NCBI RefSeq assembly: GCF_022919575.1
Contig: NZ_CP095071.1
Location: forward strand, 682,001-746,000
DNA from: Gracilibacillus salinarum
Lineage (GTDB): Bacteria; Bacillota; Bacilli; Bacillales; Amphibacillaceae
Direction of reading: 5' to 3'
DNA length: 64,000 nucleotides
A program made the position numbers and the translations under genes. Every line of letters starts with the position of its first letter. Position 1 is the stretch's first letter. Of this stretch, positions 53,883 to 64,000 are shown piece by piece. The notes beneath the pieces were generated by a model. It saw only the letters and a list, made by a program, of their open reading frames with translations, did not search any database and was not told the DNA's origin.

Positions 53883-54986
53883 ATGGCTTTAATACATCGA
53901 AAAGATACGCGACCGGTAAAAGTCGGGAATGTAATGGTTGGTGGCAAAAACGAAGTAGTCATACAATCGATGACGACGACAAAGACACATGATGTCGAAG
54001 CAACCGTAAAAGAAATAGAACGTCTTGCGGAAGCAGGATGTCAGGTTGTGCGAGTTGCTTGTCCTGATGAACGTGCTGCAAATGCTATTCCTGAAATAAA
54101 GAAAAGAATTTCAATACCGCTCGTAGTTGATATTCATTTCAACTATAAATTAGCTCTGAAAGCCATCGAAGGCGGAGCAGATAAAATTCGTATTAACCCC
54201 GGAAATATCGGAAAGCGTGATAAAGTAGAAGCAGTTGTGAATGCAGCGAAAGAAAAAGGTATTCCCATTCGGATTGGTGTTAATGCTGGTTCATTAGAAA
54301 GACACATTCTTGAGAAATATGGCTATCCAACTGCAGATGGTATGGTTGAGAGTGCCTTGCACCATATCAAAATTTTAGAAGATCTTGATTTTCATGATAT
54401 TGTCGTTTCATTAAAAGCATCCGATGTTAATTTAGCAATTGAAGCTTATGAAAAAGCAGCAGAAGTTATTCCTTATCCGCTTCATTTAGGTATTACAGAG
54501 TCGGGTACATTATTTGCCGGAAGTATTAAAAGTGCTGCTGGTATGGGAGCAATTCTAAGTAAAGGGATCGGAAGTACAATGCGTATCTCACTAAGTGCCG
54601 ATCCTGTAGAAGAAGTTAAAGTGGCCAAGGAATTGCTTAAAACGTTTGGCTTAGCATCAAACGCTGCCACCCTTATTTCATGTCCTACTTGCGGACGGAT
54701 TGAGATTGATTTAATAAAAATCGCAAATGAAGTAGAAGAATATATTTCCACCATCAAAGCGCCAATAAAAGTTGCTGTGCTTGGTTGTGCCGTGAACGGT
54801 CCAGGAGAAGCCAGAGAAGCAGATATTGGTATTGCCGGTGCCCGAGGAGAAGGTTTACTGTTCCGCCATGGTGAAATTATTCGTAAAGTACCAGAAGAAA
54901 CAATGGTAGAAGAGTTAAAAGTCGAAGTAGACAAAATCGCAGAAGAATATATTCAAAAACAAAAAGAAGAAGCACAAGAAGTGTAA
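53883..54986 (+). CDS. ispG: 4-hydroxy-3-methylbut-2-enyl diphosphate synthase (IspG)
   Basis: This 367-residue enzyme has an N-terminal TIM barrel and a C-terminal 4Fe-4S domain. Cluster ligands are in [11 protein letters not shown] and [18 protein letters not shown]. It makes HMBPP from MEcPP in the non-mevalonate isoprenoid pathway, using flavodoxin or ferredoxin. AAAGGAGCGA precedes the start. IspH, the next enzyme, is at 59375. Confidence 0.97.
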   Translation: MALIHRKDTRPVKVGNVMVGGKNEVVIQSMTTTKTHDVEATVKEIERLAEAGCQVVRVACPDERAANAIPEIKKRISIPLVVDIHFNYKLALKAIEGGADKIRINPGNIGKRDKVEAVVNAAKEKGIPIRIGVNAGSLERHILEKYGYPTADGMVESALHHIKILEDLDFHDIVVSLKASDVNLAIEAYEKAAEVIPYPLHLGITESGTLFAGSIKSAAGMGAILSKGIGSTMRISLSADPVEEVKVAKELLKTFGLASNAATLISCPTCGRIEIDLIKIANEVEEYISTIKAPIKVAVLGCAVNGPGEAREADIGIAGARGEGLLFRHGEIIRKVPEETMVEELKVEVDKIAEEYIQKQKEEAQEV

Positions 54987-54989
54987 ATA

Positions 54990-55022
54990 AAAGGCAAGCC
55001 TGTCAACAGGCTTGCCTTTTTT
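54990..55022. terminator. Bidirectional terminator between ispG and the 55032 gene
   Basis: AAGGCAAGCCTG pairs perfectly with CAGGCTTGCCTT around a six-base loop, with TTTTTT on the plus side and an A tract before it. Confidence 0.94.
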
Positions 55023-55031
55023 ATTGCTTAT

Positions 55032-55451
55032 CTAAAATGGTATCAGTATCATCGATAAGATGATCGAGATTATCCCAATTGCGATAGCAGAGTTACCAAG
55101 TGTATCTGCGCCTTGTTTTTTAGAGATAAATCCTAAAACAATGGCACCGATAGCCATTATAAGTGGCCATACAAAGAACGATGCAATGGCAGCAATTAAA
55201 CCGATCCAGCCGAAAACAGGATTTACATTTGATTGCATCTCTGTTTCTTGTTCGTCAGTTGCAACTGGACGGTTAAATTCATTTGCTGATAATTCAGCAG
55301 AGGTCTCTGCTTCTCTTTTATATGCCTCATCTACTGCATATAATTCATCTGTATCCACAAACTGATTTGTTTGTGCTGATTCATCGATGTGTTGTCCATT
55401 ATCAATCTTCGGTGCATTTTCTACATGCTGTTCATCTTGATGATTTGGCAT
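55032..55451 (-). CDS. DUF4190-type membrane protein (YqfX-like)
   Basis: This 139-residue protein has a long acidic, polar N-terminus (about 1-72) and two membrane helices (about 76-103 and 116-137) with FISKKQGADTLGNSAIAIGII between them, which is the DUF4190 pattern. It sits directly after ispG in convergent orientation, the place of B. subtilis yqfX. Function is unknown. Confidence 0.78.
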   Translation of the reverse strand: MPNHQDEQHVENAPKIDNGQHIDESAQTNQFVDTDELYAVDEAYKREAETSAELSANEFNRPVATDEQETEMQSNVNPVFGWIGLIAAIASFFVWPLIMAIGAIVLGFISKKQGADTLGNSAIAIGIISIILSMILIPF

Positions 55452-55537
55452 ACTATATACCCTCCCTTTCTTTTAGAGGTACAAACATAGTATGCCTCAT
55501 TCGACTTTGCACTTACGTGGTAAATTCTACTTTGGAA

Positions 55538-56245
55538 CTACTGGGCAATTGCTACAAATTCTTGATATTTACTTGCATTTTTTTGGATTGTAGTTGCATA
55601 GGAGCTCTTTGCATGACCGTTATGCAATTTGTATTGCTCTAATCCTGCCATCCCCCGATTATAAGCTGTCAACGTCTCATCCCAGTTATTGTATTGATCA
55701 TAAAGAAAATCCAGATACACTAATGACAATTTAATCGAATAGTACGGATCGAATAGCATTTCTTGATCATATGGCATCTCAGCCATATCAGCAATCCATG
55801 GCGCTGTATTTTTCATGAATTGTGCCATGCCATATGCATGTCCATATTCTGTTTCTGGTCCCACCAGCTCTGTATCAAAACTGCTTCCGGATTCCACCTT
55901 CAACAATTCATATGCTATAAACGGGTCTATATCATACTCCTCTGCTTCCTTGACAAGGTAGATTGCCCATGGACGCAAAAATTTACCTTCACTGTCTTCC
56001 ACCATTACTTCTGCTAAATCAAAAAACTTCGGTAAATTTTGTCTTGTCATTTCTACATCTTTCTGAGTGGATTGGCTTAATATATATTGAGATTGGGATT
56101 CCATTTTCTGCAAATCCTGTTCTAATTCAATATTTTCTTCTTCTAGTGTCTGTACTTTTGATTGATATGAATTTATTTGATAATAGCTCCAGGCTACAAA
56201 CACTAAAATTAATACAATGCCAATCCATTGTATTCTTTTCGTCAT
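55538..56245 (-). CDS. Membrane-anchored lytic transglycosylase, SLT domain
   Basis: I start at ATG 56245 (MTKRIQWIGIVLIL), with AAGGAG twelve bases upstream; the frame is open to 56296. The 235-residue product has an N-terminal membrane helix (about 5-23), a coiled coil (about 26-55) and a Slt70-like domain (about 85-220). The catalytic glutamate is in LLKVESGSSFD, followed by GHAYGMAQFM and LTAYNRGMAGL. It should cleave peptidoglycan strands outside the membrane. In B. subtilis this region holds yqfW and zur, which are absent here. Confidence 0.88.
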   Translation of the reverse strand: MTKRIQWIGIVLILVFVAWSYYQINSYQSKVQTLEEENIELEQDLQKMESQSQYILSQSTQKDVEMTRQNLPKFFDLAEVMVEDSEGKFLRPWAIYLVKEAEEYDIDPFIAYELLKVESGSSFDTELVGPETEYGHAYGMAQFMKNTAPWIADMAEMPYDQEMLFDPYYSIKLSLVYLDFLYDQYNNWDETLTAYNRGMAGLEQYKLHNGHAKSSYATTIQKNASKYQEFVAIAQ

Positions 56246-56433
56246 CTTTATTGAACACTCCTTCTTTGTAACTACATGCAACCTCGATGTTGCCATTTTA
56301 CCTACAGCGGATAATGTTAGCTAAATTTGTCGAGAAATGCAAATAATACACACTCTCTACATATAACCTTTATGCACAAATAGTAAACATTAATGCATAA
56401 TATAGAAATAACGAAGGGAAAGGAGCCATATTC

Positions 56434-56718
56434 ATGAATGGACTTACAAAACGGTTGATGATAAATAAATTGAGAAATCTAAATGCTGAAGAAGTCTTAA
56501 ACTATGCCCAGCAATATAATATTTCCATTACGCCGAAGCAAGCAGCTTCCATTACTGCCCATTTAAGTACTACTGATTACGACCCAACCCAAGCAAAGGA
56601 TCGCGCAAAAATGATCAAGAAATTGGCGCAGCTTACCGATTTAAACACTGCGAAAGCATGCCAGCAGTTATTTCAAAAATTGATAAAGGAATATGGATTG
56701 GAGCACTATTTCCAGTAA
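56434..56718 (+). CDS. yqfT: DUF2624 family protein YqfT
   Basis: This 94-residue helical protein reads MNGLTKRLMINKLRNLNAEE and fits DUF2624, known as YqfT, at the conserved place upstream of nfo. AAAGGAGCC precedes ATG. It has no membrane segment and no known function. It ends in its own terminator. Confidence 0.83.
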   Translation: MNGLTKRLMINKLRNLNAEEVLNYAQQYNISITPKQAASITAHLSTTDYDPTQAKDRAKMIKKLAQLTDLNTAKACQQLFQKLIKEYGLEHYFQ

Positions 56719-56782
56719 TAGTATTATTTTAATCATGAAAAATATGCAAAAATGTACAACTGCCTAAAATACGGATTATGTA

Positions 56783-56808
56783 ATCACCTGACTATTGGGT
56801 GATTTTTG
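56783..56808 (+). terminator. Terminator of yqfT
   Basis: ATCACC and GGTGAT form a short stem around a nine-base loop, followed by TTTTTG. Confidence 0.7.
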
Positions 56809-56935
56809 AGAATGAGAAGTGATTGTCACGAGGTACCCAAGCACATTATATGTCAAAAAAACATAGCAAAATCGTTTAAATCGTAATGAAGGCACTTTGT
56901 TTCTTAAAGTAAGCCAAGAAATATTACGATAAACT

Positions 56936-56988
56936 AAAAGCCGAGCATCACACGTCATCAAATACGATTCGTGTAATACTCGGCTTTT
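56936..56988 (-). terminator. Terminator of nfo
   Basis: AAAAGCCGAG pairs perfectly with CTCGGCTTTT, and the stem continues as ACAC with GTGT. It lies 26 bases past the nfo stop. Confidence 0.88.
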
Positions 56989-57014
56989 CTATTGGGTTAT
57001 TTTCAGCATTGGCA

Positions 57015-57908
57015 TTATTGCTGCACAATTTTCTCCTTAAGATCTGAGACGAAAGAGCCCTGCTTCAGCATTTCAATTTCGAATTGGTATGGTGGTTTTT
57101 TGTTTTTCTTATCTTCCCCTACATAAGGTGTCTCCAAAATCTTAGGTAAATCATCTAATTGGTCGTGGTGTACAATTGCATGAATCGCATCAAAGCCAAT
57201 GTGACCAAAGCCGATGTTTTCGTGTCGGTCTTTTCCTGCTCCGCGTTCATTTTTACTATCGTTAATGTGGATTACTTTCAATCGATCCAATCCAATAATT
57301 TTATCGAATTCGTTGAGTACCCCGTCAAAATCTTCCACGATTGGATATCCTGCATCGTGGACGTGACAAGTGTCAAAACAGATAGAGAGTTTTTGATTAT
57401 GTGTGACTCCATCAATAATTTTTGCCAATTCTTCGAAATTCCTGCCGATTTCAGATCCTTTACCAGCCATTGTCTCTAATGCGATTTGAACATCCTGGTT
57501 TGGATCAAGTACTTCATTTAGCCCTTCAATTATTTTGGCAATCCCTACTTCGGCACCTTCACCAACATGTGCACCCGGGTGAAGTACAATTTGTTTGGCG
57601 CCAAGGGCTTCCGTTCGGTCAATTTCATTTTTCAGAAAACGTACCCCTAAATCAAATGTTTCCTTTTTCTTAGCATTACCAATGTTGATAATGTAAGGAG
57701 CATGTACCACAATGTCTTCTATCCCATTATCTTTCATGTGCAATTTCCCTGCTTCAATATTAAGCTCTTCAATTGGTTTTCTTCTCGTGTTCTGCGGAGC
57801 TCCAGTATAAATCATAAACGTATTGGCACCATAGGATACCGCTTCTTCACTTGACGCTAACAACATTTTCTTTCCGCTCATTGATACATGTGAACCTAAT
57901 TTTAACAT
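57015..57908 (-). CDS. nfo: Deoxyribonuclease IV (endonuclease IV)
   Basis: I choose ATG 57908 ([15 protein letters not shown]), behind AAAGGTGA; the frame is open to 57920. The 297-residue TIM-barrel enzyme has the zinc-binding stretches [31 protein letters not shown] and [23 protein letters not shown]. It cuts DNA at abasic sites in base excision repair. It follows cshB by 19 bases on the same strand. Confidence 0.96.
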   Translation of the reverse strand: MLKLGSHVSMSGKKMLLASSEEAVSYGANTFMIYTGAPQNTRRKPIEELNIEAGKLHMKDNGIEDIVVHAPYIINIGNAKKKETFDLGVRFLKNEIDRTEALGAKQIVLHPGAHVGEGAEVGIAKIIEGLNEVLDPNQDVQIALETMAGKGSEIGRNFEELAKIIDGVTHNQKLSICFDTCHVHDAGYPIVEDFDGVLNEFDKIIGLDRLKVIHINDSKNERGAGKDRHENIGFGHIGFDAIHAIVHHDQLDDLPKILETPYVGEDKKNKKPPYQFEIEMLKQGSFVSDLKEKIVQQ

Positions 57909-57927
57909 TATACCTCTCACCTTTTCT

Positions 57928-59238
57928 TTATTTCTTGAATTGATTTCGCTTTATTTTCTTTTTCGCTTTTTCTTGTTGATACTTCATTTTTCTTTTATAA
58001 CCTGGCTTTACTTTTTTCGGCTTTCTTACTTGCTGCCATGCTTTCTTCTCAATTTCTGATTCTTGTTTTTCTCTTTTTTGTCTAATATTCCACGCTTTAG
58101 CTTCACGCCATTCCCCTTTTACTACATCATAATACGTAAAGGTTAAGCCTTTTTTCTCAAGGTTTTTAATTAAATCAATATCTTCATCTTGATAAATACC
58201 GATAGCTGTTCCTTCCATTCCCGCTCGAGCTGTTCTTCCGACTCTGTGTAAATAGAATGATTCCTCTTTAGGAAGCTCTGCATTGATAACATGGCTGACA
58301 CCTTTAATATCAATACCTCTCGCGGCCAAATCTGTAGCAACGATATACTGGTATTTTAATTGCTGGATTTCTTTCAAAGCCCGCTTACGTTCACGTTGGT
58401 TAAGTCCACCGTGTATAAGACCGACTTCTAACCCTTTTGCTTGTAAATCCGCAGCTAATTGATTTGCTTTCTCCTTACCATTTGTAAATATTATGGCTAA
58501 ATAGGGATGAATTAATGTAGAAATCTCAGCAATAATGGTTGCAGGATCCCGATGTTTTCGATCAATTAAACGATGCTCTAATTTTTCTGGAGCTAACCGA
58601 TCATCGATTTTCACAAATAATGGTGCGTGTAAATATTTTTTCAGGAATGGCTGTAATTTCTCCGGGATAGTAGCGGAAAATACCATAAGCTGTATATCAC
58701 GATCAGCATGAACCAATATTTTATCGATCTCTTCCATCAATCCAAGTTCAAGCATTAAGTCTGTTTCATCTATAACAAATGATTTTGCCTCATAAATATT
58801 GAGTACACCATCATTAATCAAGTCCAGAATACGCCCAGGAGTTCCGACTACGATATGTGGCGGTTGCTTCATTTTTTCTACCATTCGCTTTTTGTCTGTA
58901 CCACCAATAATTAATTTGGCTCGCCACTGATCTTCCTTACCAGAGAATTCCGTAATTTTCTTTACTTCATCATAAATTTGAATGGCAAGCTCTCGCGTAG
59001 GCGCAGTAAGAATTACTTGTGTCTGCGAATCATCTGTCTCTATGTTATTTAATAATGGAATTAAGAAAGCATGAGTTTTACCAGAGCCTGTTTCTGATTG
59101 TCCAATAATATCTTTACCTCTTAATGCCTCAGGGATGACTTTAGCTTGAATGGCTGTCGGTTCGTAAAAATCAAGTTGTCCGATGACGTCATACATCCAG
59201 TCATTCAATGCATATTGTCTGAATAAGTGCTTTTTCAT
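57928..59238 (-). CDS. cshB: DEAD-box RNA helicase CshB
   Basis: I choose ATG 59238, five bases after AAGGAGA; the frame is open to 59274. The 436-residue protein has the Q motif [12 protein letters not shown], motif I SETGSGKT, motif II DETD instead of DEAD, motif III SAT, and motif [10 protein letters not shown]. The C-terminus (about 375-436) is very basic. CshB unwinds RNA and is associated with cold adaptation in B. subtilis. It is upstream of nfo. Confidence 0.94.
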   Translation of the reverse strand: MKKHLFRQYALNDWMYDVIGQLDFYEPTAIQAKVIPEALRGKDIIGQSETGSGKTHAFLIPLLNNIETDDSQTQVILTAPTRELAIQIYDEVKKITEFSGKEDQWRAKLIIGGTDKKRMVEKMKQPPHIVVGTPGRILDLINDGVLNIYEAKSFVIDETDLMLELGLMEEIDKILVHADRDIQLMVFSATIPEKLQPFLKKYLHAPLFVKIDDRLAPEKLEHRLIDRKHRDPATIIAEISTLIHPYLAIIFTNGKEKANQLAADLQAKGLEVGLIHGGLNQRERKRALKEIQQLKYQYIVATDLAARGIDIKGVSHVINAELPKEESFYLHRVGRTARAGMEGTAIGIYQDEDIDLIKNLEKKGLTFTYYDVVKGEWREAKAWNIRQKREKQESEIEKKAWQQVRKPKKVKPGYKRKMKYQQEKAKKKIKRNQFKK

Positions 59239-59267
59239 GTTAATCTCCTTCATTGTATGAAATATCT

Positions 59268-59296
59268 TTGTCAATTACAGCAAATACCTTTATAAT
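59268..59296 (+). promoter_or_regulatory. Sigma-A promoter of ispH
   Basis: TTGTCA and TATAAT are separated by 17 bases, 79 bases before the ispH start. Confidence 0.85.
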
Positions 59297-59374
59297 ATAA
59301 GTATTGGACATATATACGTCCACTATTACACATTTTACTTGATCTCTAGTAGAAAGTACAGAGGGGGAACCATA

Positions 59375-60316
59375 ATGGAAGTAATTAAGATTGCTCCTAG
59401 AGGATATTGCTATGGAGTTGTCGATGCAATGGTCATTGCACAGAATGCAGTGAAGGATCCCAATCTACCTCGTCCGATTTATATTCTTGGTATGATTGTT
59501 CATAATTCGCATGTAACTAACGCTTTTGAAGAACAAGGCGTTTATACTTTAGATGGAAAAGACAGAGCAGAACTGTTAGAAGAGGTTAATGAAGGTACTG
59601 TGATTTTCACAGCGCATGGTGTATCACCAGAAGTGAAACAACGTGCGGAACAAAAAGGTTTGACCGTTTTAGATGCAACATGTCCTGATGTTACCCGGAC
59701 ACATGACTTGATTCGAGAAAAAGTCAAAGATAATTATGAAATTGTCTATATAGGTAAAAAGGGTCATCCGGAGCCAGAGGGGGCTGTTGGTGTCGCACCT
59801 GACCACGTTCATTTAATTCAACATATGGAAGATGTTGACACACTTGAGATACAGGCAGATAAAATACTAGTGACAAACCAGACGACAATGAGTCAGTGGG
59901 ATGTACATGATGTAATGCTGGCAGTTCAAGAGAAGTATCCTCAAACCGAGTTAGAGCAAGAAATTTGCATGGCAACGCAAGTACGTCAGGAGGCCGTTGC
60001 CGAACAAGCGAAAGACGCAGATTTAACACTGGTTGTTGGCGATCCGAGAAGTAATAACTCAAATCGCCTTGCGCAGGTTTCTATTGAAAAGGCAGGCACA
60101 CAAGCATATCGTATCGCTGATGTGTCCGAGATTCAGCTCGATTGGCTGGAAGGTGTAGAGAAAGTAGCAGTTACTGCAGGTGCATCAACACCTACACCAA
60201 TTGCTAAAGAAGTAATTAGATTTATCGAGAATTACAATGCAAATAATCAGGAAACGTGGGATATTACTTCAAAAGTCAAAAAAGAAAAGATCCTGCCAAA
60301 AGTAAAAGCAAAATAA
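59375..60316 (+). CDS. ispH: 4-hydroxy-3-methylbut-2-enyl diphosphate reductase (IspH)
   Basis: I choose ATG 59375 after GAGGGGGAACCATA; the frame is open to 59339. The 313-residue enzyme has the three 4Fe-4S cysteines in [14 protein letters not shown] and EICMATQ. It reduces HMBPP to IPP and DMAPP, the last step of the pathway that includes ispG. It has its own promoter and terminator. Confidence 0.96.
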   Translation: MEVIKIAPRGYCYGVVDAMVIAQNAVKDPNLPRPIYILGMIVHNSHVTNAFEEQGVYTLDGKDRAELLEEVNEGTVIFTAHGVSPEVKQRAEQKGLTVLDATCPDVTRTHDLIREKVKDNYEIVYIGKKGHPEPEGAVGVAPDHVHLIQHMEDVDTLEIQADKILVTNQTTMSQWDVHDVMLAVQEKYPQTELEQEICMATQVRQEAVAEQAKDADLTLVVGDPRSNNSNRLAQVSIEKAGTQAYRIADVSEIQLDWLEGVEKVAVTAGASTPTPIAKEVIRFIENYNANNQETWDITSKVKKEKILPKVKAK

Positions 60317-60333
60317 AAGAGTTTTTATAAATG

Positions 60334-60389
60334 AAAAGCCGAACATATCAGGAAACTCATCAAATGAGAATTTCCGTTATGTTCGGCTT
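60334..60389 (+). terminator. Terminator of ispH
   Basis: AAGCCGAACAT pairs with ATGTTCGGCTT; inside, GGAAA pairs with TTTCC. The T tract is short (TATTT). Confidence 0.8.
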
Positions 60390-60430
60390 ATTTAATACGC
60401 AAAAAATATTGGCTCTATACTAAATGTGGT

Positions 60431-60480
60431 GCTGCTTCCACTAAGACTCCATCTATTTCCTACGCTTAGGTGTATATTCC
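60431..60480 (-). repeat. Short fragment of the composite repeat
   Basis: TTCCACTAAGACTCCATCTA then TTTCCTACGCTTAGG resembles the outer arm of M1 and the start of the linker, as at 39337-39370. Nothing else of the element remains. Confidence 0.6.
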
Positions 60481-60497
60481 ACTATACAATCAAATGC

Positions 60498-61609
60498 TTA
60501 AATGAATCGAAATGGTTCAGTTGATACCGTAGAAGCTTTTAACTCTATTTTATTTGGCAGCTGGTCCATTTTGTCAGTAAAAAATTGCTTCACACCTTTT
60601 TTCATCACTTCTTCAACGTGATGCCCTGGATCAATTAAAGATAGACCGGCTTGCTCAGCATCCTGCGCTTCATGAAAGGTCAAATCACCGGTAATGTAAA
60701 CATCCGCACCTGCGTGGCGAGCAGTGTCTATAAACCCTTTTCCACTTCCCCTAGAACGGCAACCTTTTTAATAGTTTGATCTGGATGACCAACATATCTG
60801 AGTGTGGGAACCTGCAGCTGTTCCTTTACTAAAGCTGCATAATCTGCTAAAGTCGTTGACTGTTTGACTTTTCCAATTCTACCTAAACCACTAGATTCAC
60901 CCTTATTTGCAAGTGGAAGTAGATCATATGCCATTTCCTCATAGGGATGTGCCTTTTGAGCAGCTTGAAGTATTTGAGGAAATTGATTTTTTTTAATAAT
61001 GGTTTCGATTTTCGATTCTTCTACTTCTTCTATTTCCTCTAACTTTCCTATATATGGATCCGTTCCTTCTAACGGTTTGAAAGCACCGGTCCCTTCTCCT
61101 CTAAAAGAACAGTGACTGTAATTTCCAATATGACCAGCACCATTGTTACCAAGTGCCGTTAGCATTTCTTTTACATGTGAACGGGGAACATAAACAACGA
61201 ATTTGAGCAAAGATTCTTCTGTTGTTGGTACAAGCACCTTGGTATCTTGTAATTCCAATCGTTCTGCTAACCAATCATTCACGCCACCTTTTACTACATC
61301 CAAATTGGTATGAGCGGCATAAACGGAAATGTTGTGTTGAATTAGTTTTTGAATGACTTTCCCTTTCGGGCTGGAAAAATCTATAGATTTGATCCCTTTA
61401 AACAACAGCGGATGATGAGCAATAATCATGTCCACTTCATCAGCAATTGCTTCGTCGACCACTTCTTCAACAACGTCGAGTGTGATCATTAATTTGTGTA
61501 CGGGCTGATTTTTAGAACCTAGCTGGAGCCCGACATTATCCCATGATTCTGCCAAATTGACTGGCACCCATTTTTCAAACAGCTTGATTACATCCTTAAC
61601 GGTTGTCAT
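60498..61609 (-). pseudogene. yqfO: yqfO, Nif3-family protein broken by a one-base frameshift
   Basis: The frame from 61609 encodes MTTVKDVIKLFEKWVPVNLA and continues through the Nif3 metal motifs (IIAHHPLLFKG, YAAHTNLD) to KKVAVLGEVEKGL, stopping at 60728. The family reads VAVLGGSGKGFI here. The next frame gives GGSGKGFIDTARHAGADVYI, then TGDLTFHEAQ, and runs to 60498. So one G is missing from the GGGG run complementary to 60748-60751. The restored protein would have about 370 residues, like B. subtilis YqfO, including the inserted PII-like domain. It may be a lesion or a base-calling error. Confidence 0.88.
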
Positions 61610-62288
61610 CTGCCAAAACCTCCTGAATCCAATGACATTCTTTTTGCAGTTGTGTTATCTTTTCTTCCGGAATTGTTGTCGCCTGATTCATTTGATTGAT
61701 TAAATAGTTACGTTTCTCTATTTCCTTTTTCCATTTTAGATTAAACACATCATTTTGCTCCTGTAACAAAAATGGACCAAATAGTAGTTCCTTTTCTGTT
61801 AAACACAGATTGTTTTCTGTGTAATCACTAACCAGCACTTCATATATATAACCATCTTCTTCAATGATCTCTTCTGCCACAAGTGTAAAGTGGTTCATTT
61901 GCAGCCACTCTCTTACTAATGGAGCATCAACATTAGGCTGTAAAATTAATCGCTCTACACCTTCCAATTTGTCTTTGTCACTATTTAAAATCTGACAAAT
62001 CAATTTACCACCCATTCCTGCGATGGTGAGCTGCTTCACTTCTCCCTGACGGATAACAGCTAGACCATTACCTTTACGAACAGAAATGCGATCTGCTAAC
62101 TCATGATCTGTTACCGTTTGGAGCGCCCTTTCATAGGGGCCTTGATTTACTTCCCCTGCGACAGCTTTCGCAAGAGGATCTTTTGAGCAGACAAAACAGG
62201 GCAAGTAAGCATGATCGGATCCGATATCTGCAAAATGTACTGGTGACTGTAAATATGTTGCTAACACTTGAAGTCGTTTAGATAACAT
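61596..62288 (-). CDS. trmK: tRNA (adenine-22-N1)-methyltransferase TrmK
   Basis: This 230-residue protein has the SAM-binding motif HFADIGSDHAYLPCFV near residue 18 and the TIAGMGGKLI motif of the TrmK/YqfN family. It methylates A22 of tRNAs that carry it, such as class II tRNAs. Its end overlaps the yqfO start by 14 bases, a conserved pair. No paired tRNA gene is needed nearby. Confidence 0.94.
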   Translation of the reverse strand: MLSKRLQVLATYLQSPVHFADIGSDHAYLPCFVCSKDPLAKAVAGEVNQGPYERALQTVTDHELADRISVRKGNGLAVIRQGEVKQLTIAGMGGKLICQILNSDKDKLEGVERLILQPNVDAPLVREWLQMNHFTLVAEEIIEEDGYIYEVLVSDYTENNLCLTEKELLFGPFLLQEQNDVFNLKWKKEIEKRNYLINQMNQATTIPEEKITQLQKECHWIQEVLADDNR

Positions 62289-62335
62289 CCTTTTCGTTCC
62301 TTTCCTGATTACGATAAATTAATAAGACTAGACCA

Positions 62336-62372
62336 ACAAAAAAGCTTCCTGTCTGCACAGAAAGCTTTTTCA
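62336..62372 (-). terminator. Terminator of cccA
   Basis: AAAAAGCTTCCTGT pairs with ACAGAAAGCTTTTT (one mismatch) around a four-base loop, followed by TTTGTTG on the minus strand. Confidence 0.88.
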
Positions 62373-62377
62373 TCTGT

Positions 62378-62737
62378 TTATTCGCCACCTTGACCTTCTG
62401 CAAGCCATTCAGCCAATACAGCGGCTTCTTCATTACTAACAAGTCCACCAGGCATTCCTTTATCTTCTCTACCATTAACAATGATTTCTTGTATCTCTTC
62501 TACAGAATACGTATCACCGATATTCTGCAGGTTTGGACCGGTAGCACCTTCTAGATTACCACCATGACAGCCTGTACAATTTTGAATTAGTGTTTGTGGA
62601 TCAGCTGCTTCTTCTGTTTCTCCACCACCATTTGCAATTTTATCCTGTTCATTTACGCCTACCGCAGATATAATAATCATGGCTATAATACCGAGAACAG
62701 CAATAAGAGCAAAAGGGATGATCGGATTTTTTTTCAT
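62378..62737 (-). CDS. cccA: Membrane-anchored cytochrome c550
   Basis: This 119-residue protein has one N-terminal membrane helix (about 6-26), a Glu-rich linker and a class I cytochrome c domain. The heme motif is CTGCHGG (about residue 54), and the distal Met ligand is in KGMPGG. It transfers electrons on the outer face of the membrane toward terminal oxidases. It lies between sigA and trmK, as in B. subtilis. Confidence 0.94.
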   Translation of the reverse strand: MKKNPIIPFALIAVLGIIAMIIISAVGVNEQDKIANGGGETEEAADPQTLIQNCTGCHGGNLEGATGPNLQNIGDTYSVEEIQEIIVNGREDKGMPGGLVSNEEAAVLAEWLAEGQGGE

Positions 62738-62882
62738 TTGTTAATTCCTCCTTCAATGACAAGTGTTGTTCGTATTAGTAATGTTCCAACTAATCTTAGA
62801 TATATGTATTAAGAAAACCATCTCTATTTTACTGCAAAATCAGTAAATAGAAAAGTATTACTACTGAAAATTCGATAAAATA

Positions 62883-63419
62883 TTAAAAAAAGTTAAATCC
62901 TAACATAATACCAATCATAATAAGGACGAAAATACCTGCGATTTGCAAGAAATGTTGTTGCTTTCTTTTACCTGCTATAATCCATATTAAACTGTTTACT
63001 AACATCCACGAATACGTAATCCATCTATTGTCTACATATTCGTCTAATACTAAAAGTGAGCTAAACAGACAAACGACAAAAAATATCATGACCGCGTATC
63101 CACTTTTCAATTCTGAATAACGGGAAAACAGTTTTATCATAAGTAATGCTAACGAACAAATGATAACGATACCAATCACTCTTATAAAAAAAGCATCCGT
63201 TGCTAAAAAGATTAGAATCGGTAATAACACCAACAATGAATCCAGGAAATAGAAAAGCAACAAATAGCCTGATTTGCTTCTTTGCTCCTGCTCTGAGTCA
63301 TTCACATGTCCTTCCGTGTATAAAGCTAACAAAAAATCACAGTATTGGTCAGGTAACAGCTTGTGTGATTTCCAGTACTGAATTTCTTTCACAATCAATT
63401 GTTTTCGACCTTGATTCAT
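62883..63419 (-). CDS. DUF2157-like membrane protein
   Basis: I choose ATG 63419, behind GGAGATGG; the frame is open to 63434. The 178-residue protein has a soluble N-terminal segment IVKEIQYWKSHKLLPDQYCD, then five to six membrane helices. The N-terminal helix resembles DUF2157 membrane proteins, but I am not certain. The function is unknown. It stands between cccA and sigA on the same strand. Confidence 0.7.
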   Translation of the reverse strand: MNQGRKQLIVKEIQYWKSHKLLPDQYCDFLLALYTEGHVNDSEQEQRSKSGYLLLFYFLDSLLVLLPILIFLATDAFFIRVIGIVIICSLALLMIKLFSRYSELKSGYAVMIFFVVCLFSSLLVLDEYVDNRWITYSWMLVNSLIWIIAGKRKQQHFLQIAGIFVLIMIGIMLGFNFF

Positions 63420-63553
63420 CCATACCATCTCCAAGAATAAGTCACATTTCTAATTATATCGGCTTATTCATGATATCCTTTACACCAATCATGAATAAAA
63501 TGTAACTGAACCATCCGGAATTATACCAGACAGTCCAGTTACCACTTAGAAAC

Positions 63554-64000
<447 letters not shown>

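Noticed and set aside
56776..56961. Minus-strand frame of 61 codons between yqfT and nfo
   Set aside because: It overlaps two terminator hairpins and has no ribosome site.

Overview
The window is an AT-rich chromosomal segment of an endospore-forming, competence-gene-carrying member of the Bacillaceae. Gene order follows the Bacillus subtilis yqh-yqg-yqf region almost gene for gene (xseA/folD/nusB/yqhY/accCB, spoIIIA, efp, mntR, comG, ltaS, glcK, gluP, rpmG, pst, pbpA, sodA, ispG, nfo, cshB, ispH, yqfO, trmK, cccA, sigA). The acidic lipoprotein PstS and the dispersed repeats suggest a halotolerant Gracilibacillus/Oceanobacillus-like genus, but the genus is inference.

Layout: 1-4782 holds folate, transcription and fatty-acid-precursor genes on the minus strand, with a promoter and FapR-like operator before accB. 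5586-10685 is the eight-gene spoIIIA operon for the forespore-mother cell channel. 11210-16417 holds efp, yqhT, aroQ, yqhR, yqhP, yqhO, mntR and yqhL. 18340-20777 is yqhH-yqhG. 22006-26661 has yqzE, aroK and comGA-GG, with comGF frameshifted. 26803-38933 contains yqgY, yqgX, yqgW, ltaS, glcK, yqgQ, a spoVAF-like gene, gluP, yqgN, a zinc-ligand-free rpmG and two membrane-anchored proteins. 39859-44248 is phoU-pstBACS under a textbook Pho box. 45363-52066 has pbpA, yqgE, sodA, six tRNAs and a Na/Pi transporter. 52974-64000 carries nfeD, ispG, a lytic transglycosylase, nfo, cshB, ispH, frameshifted yqfO, trmK, cccA and the 3' part of sigA.

The unusual content lies between the genes. At least eight intergenic islands, together roughly 6 kb or about a tenth of the window, contain copies of one composite repeat. 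A complete copy has inverted ends (core TTCCTATAATATGGATTATG), two GC-rich hairpin modules (M2 ending in CCAACCAC-type arms and M1 ending in GGAAATAGGC-type arms), an AT-rich linker, and often an intrinsic terminator of the form ACCGGGY-loop-RCCCGGTTTTTC just outside one end. The hairpin arms are exchanged between copies. One island carries a nested ORF-less group II intron and a nested MITE-like element; another carries a fold-back hairpin. All islands sit on the 3' side of at least one gene, none between divergent promoters, and two of them flank the phoU-pst operon as direct repeats. I recognise no transposase or reverse transcriptase gene in the window that would mobilise them.

Two genes, comGF and yqfO, are each broken by what looks like loss of one G from a short G run; both may be real mutations or homopolymer base-calling errors.
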